Below, in pieces: positions 5,724-5,846 of a stretch of DNA of 5,846 bases (position 1 is its first letter; each line of letters opens with the position of its first letter). The stretch spans positions 2,294 to 8,139 of the forward strand of contig CAJOEG010000120.1 of NCBI GenBank assembly GCA_905233405.1, in the 5' to 3' direction. The translations under genes and the position numbers were made by a program. The DNA is from an uncultured Bacteroidales bacterium (lineage in GTDB: Bacteria; Bacteroidota; Bacteroidia; Bacteroidales; ML635J-15). A model generated the notes under the pieces. That model worked only from the letters and a program-made list of their open reading frames with translations. It was not told the origin of the DNA and searched no databases.

Positions 5724-5765
5724 AAAAAAATGACGATTTTGCTGGCAAGATGCAAGAAAATCGTC
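5724..5765 (-). terminator. Leftward Rho-independent terminator
   Basis: GACGATTTT (5732-5740) pairs perfectly with AAAATCGTC (5757-5765), and the stem can extend inward with GC/GC plus one bulge. On the minus strand it is followed after one base by seven T (5730-5724). On the plus strand no T-run follows, so the polarity is leftward. It implies a minus-strand gene whose end lies near or beyond the right edge; none could be identified in 5766-5846. Confidence 0.6.
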
Positions 5766-5846
5766 GAATCCTCAAATTATCGAATAAAATCATCACATCA
5801 TCTAATCTTTTGACTCTGCTCGTTGAAATTATCTCACAAAAAGTTT

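Noticed and set aside
5722..5844. Minus-strand frame of about 40 codons at the right edge
   Set aside because: It reads through the terminator hairpin 5732-5765, shows no family pattern and is short enough to be chance.

Overview
The window looks like chromosomal DNA of a Bacteroidales bacterium, most probably Prevotella/Bacteroides-like. Supporting signs are promoter elements of the Bacteroidota TAnnTTTG type before lysS and at 4502-4509, few Shine-Dalgarno sequences, a class II lysyl-tRNA synthetase with a C-terminal extension of about 70 residues, tandem periplasmic/lipoprotein FKBP isomerases, and a lipoprotein joining an InlB-type B-repeat to a 'Fibrobacter major paralogous' domain. The assignment is inferred from gene content and signals; no search was run.

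Layout. Positions 1-428 (minus) hold the N-terminal two thirds of elbB, a DJ-1/PfpI-family glyoxalase-like protein cut by the left edge. A strong hairpin terminator (450-475) separates it from two tandem FKBP-type prolyl isomerase genes (479-1186 and 1203-1886, minus) that are paralogues and probably one operon. A 463-bp intergenic region (1887-2349) between the divergent FKBP operon and lysS holds a long hairpin (1977-2017), a possible 154-bp miniature element with imperfect inverted ends and abutting 15-bp direct repeats (2103-2286), and the lysS promoter. lysS (2350-4080, plus) ends at a textbook terminator (4109-4137).

The stretch 4138-4715 has no intact gene. It contains a cluster of interleaved palindromes (4209-4381), a promoter-like site (4502-4509) leading into what looks like a broken nucleotidyltransferase gene start (4524-4651), and three 14-bp AT-rich tandem repeats (4652-4693). 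A lipoprotein gene (4716-5636, plus) follows. Its C-terminal domain appears to lack about 16 residues near its start. Beyond it, two hairpins with T-runs on the minus strand (5704-5765) suggest a leftward-transcribed gene just outside the right edge.

How the genes fit together. The left half is ordinary housekeeping: translation (LysRS), envelope protein folding (FKBPs) and carbonyl detoxification (ElbB). The right half, after the lysS terminator, is accessory in character: palindromic repeats, gene debris and a fast-evolving surface-type lipoprotein. No clear new multi-gene system is visible; the most unusual material is the non-coding repeat and palindrome elements and the gene fragment.
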